Assembly: GCA_019155205.2 (NCBI GenBank)
Contig: JAHNZQ020000308.1
Span: 5,064,353 to 5,098,480, forward strand
Direction: 5' to 3'
Length of the DNA stretch: 34,128 nt
Source of the DNA: Gracilaria vermiculophylla
Taxonomy: Eukaryota; Rhodophyta; Florideophyceae; Gracilariales; Gracilariaceae
Part shown: one piece after another, positions 10,371 through 20,731 of the stretch
How positions within the stretch are numbered: the stretch's first letter is position 1
Layout: every line of letters begins with the position of its first letter
Position numbers and translations under genes: made by a program
The notes under the pieces: model-generated
The model's database searches: none
What the model was told of the DNA's origin: nothing
Seen by the model: the letters and a program-made list of their open reading frames with translations, nothing else

Positions 10371-11174
10371 TTAAACTTCAAATAATGATTTTGGCTTTGG
10401 CGAAGTCCACAGTATTTCTACGTTACATGGGTTACCTCTCCTTCCATCCGTACTGTAAAGAAACCCTAGGGTGCCGAGCTCTGTTTTCATAAACTCACAC
10501 TTCTCTGGTGACAAAAAGAACTTTTTTTCTTTCAATTGACGCAATACAGTTTCCAAATGCTTCAAGTGACTTGTTTCATTCTTACAGGAAATCAGGAGAT
10601 CATCCATATAGACCACCAGAAATTCATCAATACAATCATAAAAGATCTGGTTCATCAACATTTGAAAAGTCGCAAGAGAATAAAAAGGCCTCATGGGCAT
10701 AACGAAATACTCAAACTGCCCATACTTTGTGTTGAACGCAGTCTTCTCGATATCTTCTGGTTTCACGCGTATGTGATGTAATCCGGTCTTACGATCCAAC
10801 TTGGAGGAAAATCTTGCCCCTCCAAGCCTATCAAACATCTAATCGAATCTCGGTATGGGATAGTTATGTTTCTTAGTGAGTCGATTAAGTGCTCGATGGT
10901 CAACGAATCCTCTTAATTTTCCGTTTTGTTTCACGAAAAATGACGAAGCTCCAGATAATGATTTGCTTGATCTTATCTTCCCTGATTTCAGCAACTTCTC
11001 TACATGTTTCTTTGCTGCATCTAACTTGACAGGAGTCAGCTGGAATAACGGACGATGTGAAGGCTTCAAAATTGCCTCAACCTGGATCTCATGATCATCG
11101 GATCTCTTTGGTGGCAATCCAGGCGATAACTCCGTTTTGAAAACGGACTCGAATTCTGCAAGTAGTGGCTCCAA
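10371..11174 (-). pseudogene. Element B reverse transcriptase, one in-frame TAG
   Basis: One minus-strand frame covers the whole RT core, broken only by a TAG at plus-strand 10839-10841. Seen in order: N-G-K-L-R-x-F-V-D-x-R-A-L-N-R-L-T; N-Y-P-I-P-R-F-D then the stop; M-F-D-R-L-G-G-A-R-F-S-S-K-L-D; I-R-V-K-P-E-D-I-x-K-T-A-F-N-T-K-Y-G; and the active site V-V-Y-M-D-D-L-L (about 10599-10610). The F-G-L-x-N-A-P motif has decayed to an F-Y-S-L-A form. This is the best-preserved copy of any RT in the window. The stop falls where related elements have Glu or Asp. Confidence 0.93.
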
Positions 11175-11349
11175 TTTGGCAATTGATTGGTGAGCTTTTC
11201 TACCTCCAAATGCTTAACCTCTCTGTTTTTAACTTGAAACAATTCAACTTTGATCTTGTTCTTTCTCATCAATGTTTCGAACTTTTTCACACCTGCTTTC
11301 TTTACTTGATTTTTTTCATCCTTCTTTTGAATCGATGGAATAACATCGG

Positions 11350-11760
11350 GTCCAACCTTCACAATCCCTTTTTCACAATCGATTGTTGGATTACGGGAAA
11401 CATTTTACGGCATTCCCAACAGCACAGCATACCTACAATTGGAAACGCTCCAATGAGGCGTACAGGTATATGCTCCAAGCCATAAATTCCTATTGAGTAT
11501 GAAATCAGATGCTTCGTCCTATGATCCTTTTTAGAGTGCTCAACTCTAACGTTTTCCTGACAAATGTCAAAGATCTTTCTATTTATATACTTAGCCGGAA
11601 TCTCGCTGCCTACCACGTTAGTATGACATCCATCATCTTTCAATACTTTAACGCTGAGTCCAATTCTGGTATCACGCAGAACAGGGAAAGCTTCTACGGG
11701 TACAGGTCTTCCAGAAAAGATCTTCTCATCACGACTCTAAATCATGGCATTTGACTCTGC
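11350..11760 (-). pseudogene. Element B protease region
   Basis: Minus strand, best frame 11359-11643. A D-D-G-C-x-T-N-V-V stretch sits where retropepsins have the D-T/S-G active site. About 70 residues later, a V-G-M-L...P-V-I-x-x-S-I-V-K-K-G segment matches the place of the usual I-L-G-M-x-W-L flap-end motif. So the enzyme is either a variant lineage form or a decayed copy. I assign the domain by position between gag and RT plus this partial motif. Confidence 0.6.
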
Positions 11761-11909
11761 ACTTGAGATGTTTGGCATATCATGGCACTCTTTTCTTCTG
11801 AAGGCCTTCACTTCGTCCTTTGGAGAATTCAACGAGCTCTCCAAGCGGTTCATCACCATACTCTCTTCGTGTCTAATCTGAGTGTTTACTGTTCCTTAAC
11901 GTAGACCAC

Positions 11910-12750
11910 TCAGTATTCCTTAGAACGCGGGTCATTGTCAGGAGTCCAGGTCGTTTCGGTGTTGTTTCCCTGGATATTCTTTATTTTCTGATGGTTCTTC
12001 CCATTCTTGCCTTTCCGTGGACGGAATCCTGGCTCATGACAAAGAAAATAGGTTTTGTTTTTCAAATCTCTCATTTGCTCAGTACTCATTTTTCGCTGAT
12101 TATTTTGCCTTTGGAAATTCCCAGTCTCCATAGGAACTGGTCTATTATGAAAACCTGTTTTGAATCCAAATCCGCGCTTAGAGAATAACTACCCATAACA
12201 GAAAGCTCCATCGATGTCTAACGCAATCTTCTCTGTTTCTTCAAACATTGTTGAACTGGCTTTGTGAACTTCAAGGAGAATAAGAAGCTTCAGTCTCTCG
12301 GTGAATCTAGCCAGCTTTTCGGAATCACTTACCCCTGGAATGTCGATCACAATGTTTCGAAAATCAGACAAATAGATGGCTACTCTGCTTTTCTGCTTTT
12401 GATTAGAGAGTCTGTCTCGTGAGCTCATAATACTTTTTTTGGGCACAAACGCGTTCTTGACACAGAGGTAAAAGGCTTTCCAAGTGCACAAAACATTTTT
12501 TTTCAATACCATTGTAAACCGCCAGTGTGCAGCGGTACGCGTAATATAAGATGAGGCGAAGTGGACTTCAGTACGTGAATCTATCTAATCATATTGCCAT
12601 ATTTTAAAAAGACAAAGACATTTCTCAACGGAATGTAATTGTGCACGAACAGTCAAGGCATCATGGCGGTCATCAAACTTATCGGGCTTCGACGGCTTCA
12701 TGAAAATATGTTGAAATGTTTTTCCTCTTCTTCAAAATCTTCTTCTCTTT
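11910..12750 (-). pseudogene. Element B gag
   Basis: Minus strand. The N-terminal part (about 12520-12750) reads K-P-S-K-P-D-K-F-D-D-R-H-D-A-L-T-V. The capsid core (12189-12512) reads L-S-N-Q-K-Q-K-S-R-V-A-x-Y-L-S-D-F-R-N-I and D-S-E-K-L-A-R-F-T-E-R-L-K, typical of Ty3 gag (retrotransposon gag domain). The nucleocapsid knuckle (about 12010-12060) is Y-F-L-C-H-E-P-G-F-R-P-R-K-G: measured against C-x2-C-x4-H-x4-C, only one of the four zinc ligands remains. Frameshifts separate the blocks. Confidence 0.82.
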
Positions 12751-12759
12751 GATATTTAT

Positions 12760-13570
12760 AGCATCCGTAAAGAAGTTCCTTTGAACCCAAGTGTATCCTC
12801 TTAGATGGAAGTGTTATAAACTTCAGTAACTCTGACAATACTTGACACTAAGCACGTACTGCGTCGCTGCCTTTTCAGGATATCCCCACCAGTCTACCTA
12901 CAATCACAGGGTGTGATGTAGGCAATGTAAGCCTTCACGGTGTCCATACATTAATGATGCTGCTTCACGAGCCCACCATGAGATGTAATGTACAGCGCTT
13001 TGAGGGAACCTAGAAAAGTCTACCTCGTCAAAGGCTTGACCGTGCTGTGCTCACCTGCGTCACTCGAAGCCCATTCCCAGCAGGTCTAACCTAGCTAACA
13101 CCGAACAAGTCATAAGGTTTGAAGAGGATAATTGGCTTTACAGCTGTTACACCTGATCAATAAACAGTATTCGGTAATCTTCCGCCTTTACCTGCACCCA
13201 ATATCCACGGGCTAGCCACAGCACTCTGCAAGGGTGGCTTCAACCCCCGACAGCCAGTAGCTATAGCCCCAGTACTGTGTCATCGGTTATCTGGCTCTCT
13301 TGCCCAAAGGCTAACATACAGTGAACCACTTTATACAGATTTGACGAATCAGCACAGTTGATTTCCAATAAAATTACCAATATACACAAGAAAATTTCCA
13401 ATAGAACTGGTGTCCTTTTCAAAAAAATCAAATATTGAATCAAAACTATATCTCGAAAACTCACGATAGTTCTAGAAAAATTCACTTCAAAACTTCTCCT
13501 TCATAACTTTCAACGTGTATATCTTCGGTTTTTCTCGTCAGTCGGGGCGGTTACAGCGGCCAGAACAGTT
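12760..13570 (-). other. Element B 5' leader
   Basis: Lies between the primer-binding site and the recognisable gag. No domain on either strand; a 74-codon minus-strand frame at 13261-13485 is AT-rich and looks like chance. The length, about 0.8 kb, is long for a leader and may include the extreme gag N-terminus. Confidence 0.5.
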
Positions 13571-13582
13571 GCGATGCTACCA
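13571..13582 (-). promoter_or_regulatory. Primer-binding site of element B (initiator-Met tRNA type)
   Basis: On the minus strand the 5' LTR ends ...TTTCA, then one base, then TGGTAGCATCGC. The first seven bases, TGGTAGC, complement the 3' end GCTACCA of many eukaryotic initiator methionine tRNAs. The position confirms the LTR boundary at 13584. Confidence 0.72.
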
Positions 13583-13583
13583 G

Positions 13584-13839
13584 TGAAATGAGTAGGAGTA
13601 GATAAACGGTAGATTGAATACAAATTTACTTGAGATGCCTGATGCTCTTATTATTCAAGAGCACCACGCCATTATATAGAATTCAGATGTACTCCCATGG
13701 AAAAACCTAGAACAAAGTTGTAAGTTGTCCAGCTCAGAAAGCTTAGCTGAAAATCTACCAGACAATTCCAGAGAGGTCGGTAAACTATCTTTCGAGGTCA
13801 GACTAAATAAATAAAGTGTAGCAAGCAAACGGTTTGTCT
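13584..13839 (-). repeat. 5' LTR of element B
   Basis: 256 bp, partner of 7940-8197. It is bounded on its inner side by the primer-binding site. The sequence just outside its outer edge begins TGGTATCA. Confidence 0.9.
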
Positions 13840-14003
13840 TGGTATCACTTATATTCGTGTTATTTAATTAGAGATTTGCCACGGGACCTTGCAAGTGCAT
13901 TTGATCTCAGGAAGAGTACATCGAAACGTACTCGTGTTTACTGAGTGGGCTCGATAATCTTTTCTTAATAGTGCGCGAGGAGGTGTACTATGGATGGGTG
14001 AAG
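13840..14003. other. Unassigned strip between elements B and C
   Basis: 164 bp not explained by either element. Its last five bases, TGAAG (13999-14003), are the reverse complement of CTTCA at 5797-5801. In the inferred older arrangement this strip was the 3' flank of the copia element and the insertion target of element C. Confidence 0.6.
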
Positions 14004-14557
14004 TAAGGTACTGTCAGTTCTCCTTTCGAGGTGGTAGTGCACAACGTCCGTTACGAGTTTTTTTTACTCCAAAGGCGCGAGTTCCTTAAGACGGTCTCCG
14101 ATAGTTGCTGTTGCGAGCCCGGGGAATTCTAAAAGAGGATCCAAAAACACCAGGCGGAGGGGGTCGTTAACTTGGCAGACAAATATCCTACAGGCGCTGC
14201 TCCGAGGCGACTTGGAGATCGGCGGCTTAGAACCCTTTAGGATGTTCGACGATAGTCTCCAACCGGAAAAATGGACGTAGACTCAAGGGTGCTTGGTTTG
14301 CTTCCCCAGAGGTGGAGTTCAACCTGCAGATTAAGTATCACGCCGGGAGCCCTCCTCAACAGGTCTGACTACTCTAGTAATTACCTGCACAAATTAACTA
14401 TTCTAAATTTAAAGTTCTACCGTTTCTCAGAAGTACTGTACCGCACGTAGGCCGAAGTATGCAGCACGTGGCTCAGTTAATAAAATACGAGCCGTCCATA
14501 GGAAAATCCCGTCTTAAAGCCTCACCTCCATATCCCCTTAAGATCTGCTCTACTACA
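14004..14557 (-). repeat. LTR of element C, left copy
   Basis: 554 bp, ending CTACA. Aligned along its full length with 23839-24391 and, inverted, with 5802-6354. Conserved blocks include ggtactgtcagttctcc, cggaaaaat.gacgtagactcaagg, gcttccccagaggtgga and cacgtggctcagttaataaaa. Differences are both transitions and transversions plus small gaps. Its first bases are TAAGGT where the others read TGTGGT or TGTAGT. Confidence 0.92.
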
Positions 14558-15159
14558 TAAAGCCTTTCCTGATTTGCAACACGTTCTCGAAGTGTATCCT
14601 GCAATAGCTCGGTCTGTAAACGGCTCCAATCGGTGCTGTATTAGAGCGGCCTTTCGCGATGTGAGAAATACTATCCTTCAGGCGTTTCTCCCTACTCTTA
14701 TATTCCCGCCCAGTGTATCAACCGCGGGCTCGTGTATCTCCGTTATGGAGATTCCGGTCCCCCACTCTTTTCGACTTATTCTCATCACTTCATCTTGGCG
14801 CAAGTTTCTTGTGTTGGAACGCCCGGCATCCCGATTCCCTGAAGGGTCCATCTTTGGACACGCTTGGGCTGTTGCGTCCGCTCGTCCATGCTCAAGGGCG
14901 AAAACACCCCCATATTATCTGAGTCTGCCATGCCGTCGTCCCCCTTCTGCTATGAAATCCCCCCTTGCACTGGTGCTCAATACCTCACCGGCATCCTATC
15001 GTCCGTCCTCTCCGCGCCTTCCACGCTGGCGTCTCGCCACGGTTTTACCCTTCGGTCGGGGGTATAACCGCGGACCGCTCCCAAAGTGGCGTCAGGTCCT
15101 TCTTCTCAGGTGCTACGACACATACGGTCGCAATCCTTCCAGTGACGTACACCTTTGCA
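14558..15159 (+). other. Segment between the LTR and the antisense frame
   Basis: A plus-strand frame is open from about 14574 to 15203 (about 209 codons) without an ATG near its start and without a recognisable domain. It is Pro/Ser/Arg-rich. It could be the untranslated leader of the antisense gene, with the neighbouring LTR supplying a promoter, or a decayed upstream exon. On the sense strand it would be the 3' untranslated part of element C. Confidence 0.4.
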
Positions 15160-17010
15160 ATGACTTCTCAAGCCCAGGCGCCTGCGTCTCCCTGCGATCC
15201 TGAGGTGTATCACACCTCTACTGGTGCGCCATTTTGCCAAGGGGAGCACTTCGACATTCGTGCCACGCGAGTCTTTATGCCTTTCCACGACAGGCGAATC
15301 AGTCTCCTGTGCCCCGTAGAGGACTACATCCAATATTTCGGACCGCACCTGTAAGCGATGATATTCCGCGCCGTATTGAAGGTTTCTTGCAACGACCAGA
15401 ATCGGAACCGGGTGGACGCCTTTTGCGCTCACTAATTTTACACTCTGGTGCACGGTGACAACTCTTCGACCACGGTTGAGCACTGCAACACTACTTACCT
15501 CAGGTGTGCTGTAGAATGGAAGATCCAGGCTCGACTCCAAATACACCTCCATAAGAAAATTTCACACCAGCGAGAGGGGCCGCCCGGAAGCATCGCCAAT
15601 GGACGCTCAGTACTTCTGGTTTTGTACTTTTATCACCATCTCGATCGCTTCTACTGGCTCAGCCGCAACCGATGGGGGACGCACCTTGCAGATGAAATCC
15701 GAGTGCGGACGGCCTTTGGATACTTTTACGGATGGCACAACACGGAGTTTCACGACATGCCTTTCGGGAAACGTCCAAAGTAACAAACAAAGTTGAATGA
15801 ATCCTAGGGAGACCCCTGGATATCCCCGCACCTCGGGATGGCAGCACTCAATACCCTTGCGTATCACACCTCGGAGGTTTTAAATCTCTATGACTCCCTA
15901 GGGCGTTTTGTCATGTTGATTTCATCAACAGATTTTGCGGTTGGTACCCTAGTGACGTAAATCCAAGCAGCGGACGGAGGCGTTACCTCCTATACTCGGT
16001 GCCGCAACAATCGCCTCTACGGGGATTCTTCGTATCAGCCAACCACCGAACATTTGCTGCCCTTTTCGGCATCGATTATCCGGGTCCTGCGCTCCTCCGG
16101 AAATTGGAACCTGATGAAAGGCACCGCTTGGAGTGAATCCACGGCGGAGACACTGCTAGACTACAGCCTCCAGGTGTCCTGGAGCGACGCGTTGGGCTTC
16201 CTTTGGTATGACCATGGCGAGGACCAGCTCTACCCTATTGTGAGGAGCCCCAAAATAGAAGATTACGAGCGAGCCTACCCGGCCTTTCCCCGTCTTATCT
16301 CTTTCGAGGTTCCTACGGTGCCACCGCGCAGTGTCCCCGACTATGAGCCCATAGTGGAGAGCCTGGCAACTCGCACGTCCCGTCGGTTTCGGGCTCCGTC
16401 CCAGGATGTGGCTGCGCTCCCTGAGGTAAGGCCGCAGCGTCCAGCCGCGATGCCGGATCCCCCCGCAGTGGTGGCCCTCGTGTCTCCTGTAGAAAAGCAG
16501 TACATTACTTCTGTCCCGGTTTCTTCGGCCTCGGTGGTGCAATCCCAACTGCAGAGTGTCTCCATACCTGTTGTTCAGACTCGCCTGAGGAGCGTTCCGG
16601 TTCCCGTACCTCCGTCACCTACCGTGTCGCCTACTGCATCCGTGGCCCTGCCGGCCTTCTAGGCGATGCCTGCAGATTCACTCCGGGAGACCCCTGTCCC
16701 AGCGGGTCCGACGTCTACGACTCCTTCCGTGGCGGTTGTTGTCTCGTCGACGGAGGTTGCCGCTTCTGGTGCACTTTCTAGCGGGTTATCATCTAGTGCT
16801 CTGGTTGCTGCCTTCCAAAAGTTTGTGCAGGCGTGTCTGGTGACGGGCAGACCTGCTCCAGCGTCCCCCGTAAAGGCTCTGCGCGAGGCTCATACCCGGG
16901 TCTTGGAACTCCATAAGGCCCAGGCGGACCGAGTCGCAATGGCCGTCATCAAGGAAAGCCTGGCGGTGTTCTTCAAGGGCCAGAGGCTCACGACGAAAAA
17001 TCGCCTCTAA
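15160..17010 (+). pseudogene. Antisense ORF inside element C, unknown function, stops in frame
   Basis: Plus strand, opposite to gag-pol. One frame runs from ATG 15160 to TAA 17008-17010, 617 codon positions, with only six internal stops: TAA 15352, TAA 15433, TAA 15781, TAG 15805, TAA 15958, TAG 16660. A random frame at even composition would give about 29. The segment 15961-16659 is fully open (233 codons), as is 16663-17007. Seen: an N-terminal half with several Cys and aromatic residues (E-D-Y-I-Q-Y-F-G-P-H-L near residue 60), a middle part rich in Trp/Asp/Glu/Tyr, a Pro/Val/Ser-rich disordered stretch (about residues 385-520), and a C-terminal Ala/Leu/Glu/Lys segment likely to form an amphipathic helix. 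I recognise no family. Between about 15440 and 15790 another frame also looks protein-like, so a frameshift there is possible. Known: some plant Ty3 lineages (Tat/Ogre-like) carry antisense ORFs between pol and the 3' LTR; whether this one is related is not known. Confidence 0.55.
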
Positions 17011-17335
17011 ACGGAGTAGACGACGCGATCACATGACCTGTTGGTGAAAGAAACCTCAACGAAGGGAGTTAGACTCCAATAGCGGAGAATAGGAGATCCT
17101 TGAGTTGGAACAGGAGCTCCATGAACGGTAGTTACAGTACAACTGCGCCGTGCCCTCACGCTCAGTGACACGAAATGCCGTAGCAGGACCGTGCAAGAGC
17201 AGGCAAAGGCGTAATGAAGGCAAAAAATAAAACCAGAGGTGGGGGATAGATAGCAGAGACGAAAAACAACTCCGGTTGGGGGCCTCCTCCCCCATTCCTA
17301 GACAGAAGCGCCTATACGGAGAGGCGTTTTCGCAT

Positions 17336-17692
17336 CTAATTGGCGGTATATCTCCTGATAATGTTCTCCGGGATGTGTCCCAGAGGTTCTTCGGTGTCAT
17401 TCTTTGAAGTGTACCCGTACCAGCGGCCGCGGTACTGTATCCCTGCAAAGAGTTTTTGGTTGGAGTCGATGTGATCTACCGCGTAGAGGACGTCACCTTG
17501 AGCGGTCATGATGACGTCTTGAGCTTCCATAAATGGTTCATCGAAAGGTGTGATGAGGTTTACAGTATCCCGTGGTGTCGTCGCCCAGATGATGTTCGTC
17601 TGAGGGAGATACGTGCGTGGTCTTTGAGGTGGGCTGAGGGGCATTCCTAAAACGCTGGGCGTCAAGACTTTCGTTACCCTATCATGGTACAC
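17336..17692 (-). pseudogene. C-terminal pol of element C with chromodomain
   Basis: Open minus-strand frame. Its end reads V-D-H-I-D...G-I-Q-Y-R-G-R-W-Y-G-Y-T-S-K-N-D-T-E-E-P-L-G-H-I, which follows the chromodomain pattern (Y-x-V/R-x-W-x-G-Y...T-x-E-P...H-I/L). The upstream part, P-R-T-Y-L-P-Q-T-N, looks like the linker after integrase. The domain closes the pol polyprotein; nothing with sense-strand coding character follows towards the 3' LTR. Confidence 0.72.
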
Positions 17693-18174
17693 GACGTCTC
17701 GGAGCCCGCCTCCCTAAATGGCGACAGTATCCCTTTAGATGGCCAGGACTTTTTAAGGCCCTGAGGGGGTCGGCCCTAACCTGTGCGTGACGTCCGGCGG
17801 TTCGTCGGATTGTGTCCCCGGGCTTGTCCAGAAAAACCTCGTCGCCTTCTTTCAGGTGAGGGCGTTCCTATACTTTCCCGTCAAAGTACTGTTTATATCT
17901 TCTCTGCGAGGCGTTGAGTCTCTCATTTGCGAGGGAGAGTGCGTCCTCAAAGTGCCTTAAGATGGATCGTTTTGCTTTCCCCACGGCTGGTACCTGTGGC
18001 TCATTCTGCGGTGAGCCGTGGCGCGTGCCACAATGACCGCACTAGGCGGGATGCGCGAGAACACCAGATTGAAAGGAGCAGTCTCGGTAGAGCGGTGCAC
18101 ATGCACGTTGTATACACACACGTGAGCAGGCCCACATATGCGCCCCCATCCTTCTGGTGGTCCACAAGGTAGTG
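17693..18174 (-). pseudogene. Element C integrase C-terminal part, heavily broken
   Basis: Minus strand just after the catalytic core. It continues as L, stop (TAG), H-Y-L-V-D-H-Q-K-D, then Y-V-G-L-L-T-C-V-Y, matching the usual R-H-Y-V-x-x-H-Q-x-D-W-D-x-Y-V-x-x-L-x-x-A-Y-N of chromoviral integrases. Then frame changes and several stops, including a TGA, leave only scraps. Confidence 0.6.
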
Positions 18175-18654
18175 CTACAGCCTTGGCGCTATGGTCTTGT
18201 TAAGCCGCTCCGCCTTTCCGTTGGTCTGAGGGTGATTGGCGGTCGTAAACAACAGCTTCATCCCCAGCATTCTGGAGATGGCGCTATATAGCTTCGCCAC
18301 GATCTGGGGCCCGCTGACCGCAAGGAGGTACAACGGTATCCTATATTGGTAAACCGAGTGCTCCAGAAAGCCGTCCGCAATTACTGCTCTAGTGGTGCTC
18401 CGGAGGGGAATGGCGCGCGTGATTTTCGAGAATCGGTCGGTGCTCACGATAATAAATCGGTACCCTCGATCCATCTTGGAAAGAGAGCCCAAAACGTCCA
18501 TGGCTACGAAGTCCAAAGGTTCTGAAGGCAGGAAAAGAGTAAGTGGCGTCCGGTGTCTACGGATATTCCCTCTAGCAGCGGCGCACGAGTGGCAATACGC
18601 CATGGTTTGGAAGGTTTCAATAGCCATATTCTGCCAATAGAACTCTCCTATCAT
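18175..18654 (-). pseudogene. Element C integrase core, second catalytic Asp lost
   Basis: Minus strand, one open frame of 159 codons. It has the C-x2-C end of the zinc-binding domain (Y-C-H-S-C), the first Asp in A-M-D-V-L-G-S-L, R-G-Y-R-F-I-I-V-S-T-D-R-F-S-K, then A-V-S-G-P-Q-I-V where S-D-x-G-P-Q is expected, and Glu in G-K-A-E-R-L-N-K-T. The codon at plus-strand 18316-18318 reads Val (GTC) in place of Asp (GAC), so the D,D-E triad is broken although the frame is intact. Confidence 0.9.
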
Positions 18655-18774
18655 GGTGAACTACATGCGCAATCCTTTGGGGTGCCCGGCGAGGCGAGGA
18701 TAGTGCGAGAGATACAGCACCCTTACCCGTAGTTTTGTCGAGACAAGCTTTTGCAGAGCTGCATGGAAGGCAGC

Positions 18775-19713
18775 TCAGCATAAAATTACACCGTCCGGGT
18801 CGACATCAAATAACAATGTTAGACTACTCAGAGTGGTAAGGCACTCTTTGCAGTACGCATTTGAACTATGCTCCTTCAAGAACCCCGCTATGGTGATGGG
18901 GAGAACTTCTTTCTGGTCTTTAACAAGGGCCATCATCTCAGAAAGCCCACTATACTTGCCTCCAGGTTTATAGCATTCCAAGTATTCCCCATCGGATCTT
19001 TCTTTCCTGTCGGCGTCCTGGATCACCAGCCACTGAATTGTGTCCTCCAAGGGTGTTATGTCTTCTCTTTATTGAAGATTTGCGAAAGCGCTTCCCCTGC
19101 CTTCTGTTTTCTGCCCGAGTGGTAGTAGATGTCAAATCCAACATCCAGGAGCCGTAGCATCTACGTTTCTACGCAATCGGAAGCATGCGTGAAAAACAGT
19201 ATCAACTTCAATGGTGCGTGGTCCGTCCTGAAGATGAAACGCACGCCTTCCAGGTATGCGCGTAAACGCAGCACCACCCATACGATGGCAAGACATGTGA
19301 AAGGCTGAGAGTCTAGTATCTTATAGGTTAAAGTCCACCTTTAGGTTCTTCTTGTAGGAGTGCACATCCGATCTGGTATTTACAGACGTCTGTTTCCAGC
19401 ACCATTTCGCCATGCCGCTTCGAGAGTACCAAGATTGGTGGCTCCATAGTCTCTTCTCAAGGTGTCCTAGGTTTTGAACTCGTCGTCCGTCAGGATAGCT
19501 AATTTCTTCGGCTTGTCTTTCTCCAAGAGGCGATTTAATGGCGCCACAACGCGGGAGAAGTTCAGGACAAACCTCCGAAAGACATTCCAGAACCCCAGGT
19601 AGGAGCAGGGCTCTGTCTACCTTGTGGGAGAATGAGCTTCCTTGATTGCGTCCTGAGTTTATGTGGAATCTTGCAGGCGGCCCTGGAGCACAACGTGTCC
19701 CAGATAGCCTACC
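18775..19713 (-). pseudogene. Element C RNase H and linker
   Basis: Minus strand. The clear part is 18775-19050 (Q-W-L-V-I-Q-D-A-D-R-K...), which matches the spacer between RNase H and integrase in Ty3 elements. The RNase H portion (about 19150-19700) is broken into several frames; phrases resembling the core strand can be followed but catalytic residues could not be assigned. Confidence 0.6.
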
Positions 19714-20232
19714 TTAGACTTGAAAAAGAAATATTTCTCCAGCTTCAAGGTGAGTCCAGCATCCTTCGGGAGTAGGAGAACGTGTTTCAATTGCACAAAT
19801 TAATCGTTTAACGCTGCGGAAGTATATAATAACATCATCAATATACACCAGGGCGTATTGTCCCGTTATCTTTGACAGGATTCTGTCCACCGCTCGTTGG
19901 AACGTAGCGGGTGCATTCTTCAATCCGAATGGCATCCTTAGAGATCTAAACATTCTACAGTGTGAGGTGAACGTTGTCATATCCTTATAGGAGTATTCAA
20001 TCTCAACTTGCTAGGAGCCGCCGTTGGCATTCAGCGTGGAGACAATGGACACATCACCTAAGGAGTCAATATATTCATCCATATGGAGTATCGGGTACGA
20101 ATGGCGTACCGTTATCTCTTTGCGGCCTCTATAGTCAATGCAGAACCTCAAGGAACCATTATTCTTCTTCAGAAACACCACCGAGAAGGCCCATTTGAAA
20201 TTGGAAGGCTCAATAATGCCCTTCTCCAGCAT
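19714..20232 (-). pseudogene. Element C reverse transcriptase, one in-frame TAG
   Basis: Minus strand. Seen: I-I-E-P-S-N-F-K-W-A-F-S-V-V-F-L-K-K-N; L-R-F-C-I-D-Y-R-G; T-L-N-A-N-G-G-S-stop-Q-V-E-I; M-P-F-G-L-K-N-A-P-A-T-F-Q-R; V-Y-I-D-D-V-I-I (active site at about 19834-19845). The stop is TAG (plus-strand 20011-20013) exactly where the G-Y-W-Q motif has Trp. The catalytic Y-I-D-D is intact. The frame is otherwise continuous, with degradation after the active site. Upstream (20233-20731) the RT N-terminus is present but frameshifted, including a C10G5 run at about 20276-20290. Confidence 0.92.
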
Positions 20233-20731
20233 CCAGTGGATCTCATCGAGTTTGAAATCGGGCGCATGCGGTCCGCCCCCCCCCCGGGGGTTCGTGTACC
20301 AGTTTCACATTAGGTGTGAACTGGATCTTGTGTTTGGCCAGGCGAACCTGAACCAGGCGACCGGACCACATGTCCTAAAAGGTGGATATCATTTCCACTA
20401 CCCTATGGCGATACGCTTCGAAATCTTCGCCAATTTTGAGGTTCTCCTGCCAGGTGGCAGGATTCTCTTCCTCTGGGGTCGTTGTTTTCGCTTCAGCCTC
20501 CATGTTGGCGATTTCTTCGCGTTACGAAAAGTCTCCTGCACGAAGCAGGTGAGCCAGTCCTGCACGGGCGGGTAGTGCAAATCCGACGATAGTTCCTTTC
20601 TAGAGCCGTAACGGTGACTCCTTCCGGTTGTAAAGCACGACCATGAAGGGAATGTTCGATACTATTTCCAAAACACCGTTAGCTATCATGGAGCGCTCTT
20701 TTATTGACAGGTGTGGGCTTTTCTGTAGGAT

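Larger units (their letters stand above)
7940..13839 (-). mobile_element. Element B: Ty3-type chromovirus, degraded, with both LTRs
   Basis: A 5.9-kb minus-strand LTR retrotransposon. The order on the minus strand is 5' LTR (13584-13839), primer-binding site, leader, gag, protease, RT, RNase H, integrase, chromodomain, 3' LTR (7940-8197). This is the canonical Ty3/chromovirus order, where integrase follows RT and a chromodomain ends pol. Several stops and frameshifts interrupt it, but RT and much of gag stay readable. No clean target duplication was found (left flank gaata, right flank tggta). Confidence 0.93.

Noticed and set aside
7935..13844. Target duplication of element B
   Set aside because: The flanks gaata and tggta do not match and shifting the LTR edges by a few bases does not give a convincing repeat.
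20276..20290. C10G5 run as a functional slippage site
   Set aside because: It lies in an already frameshifted, decayed RT N-terminus; more likely mutation or sequencing error.
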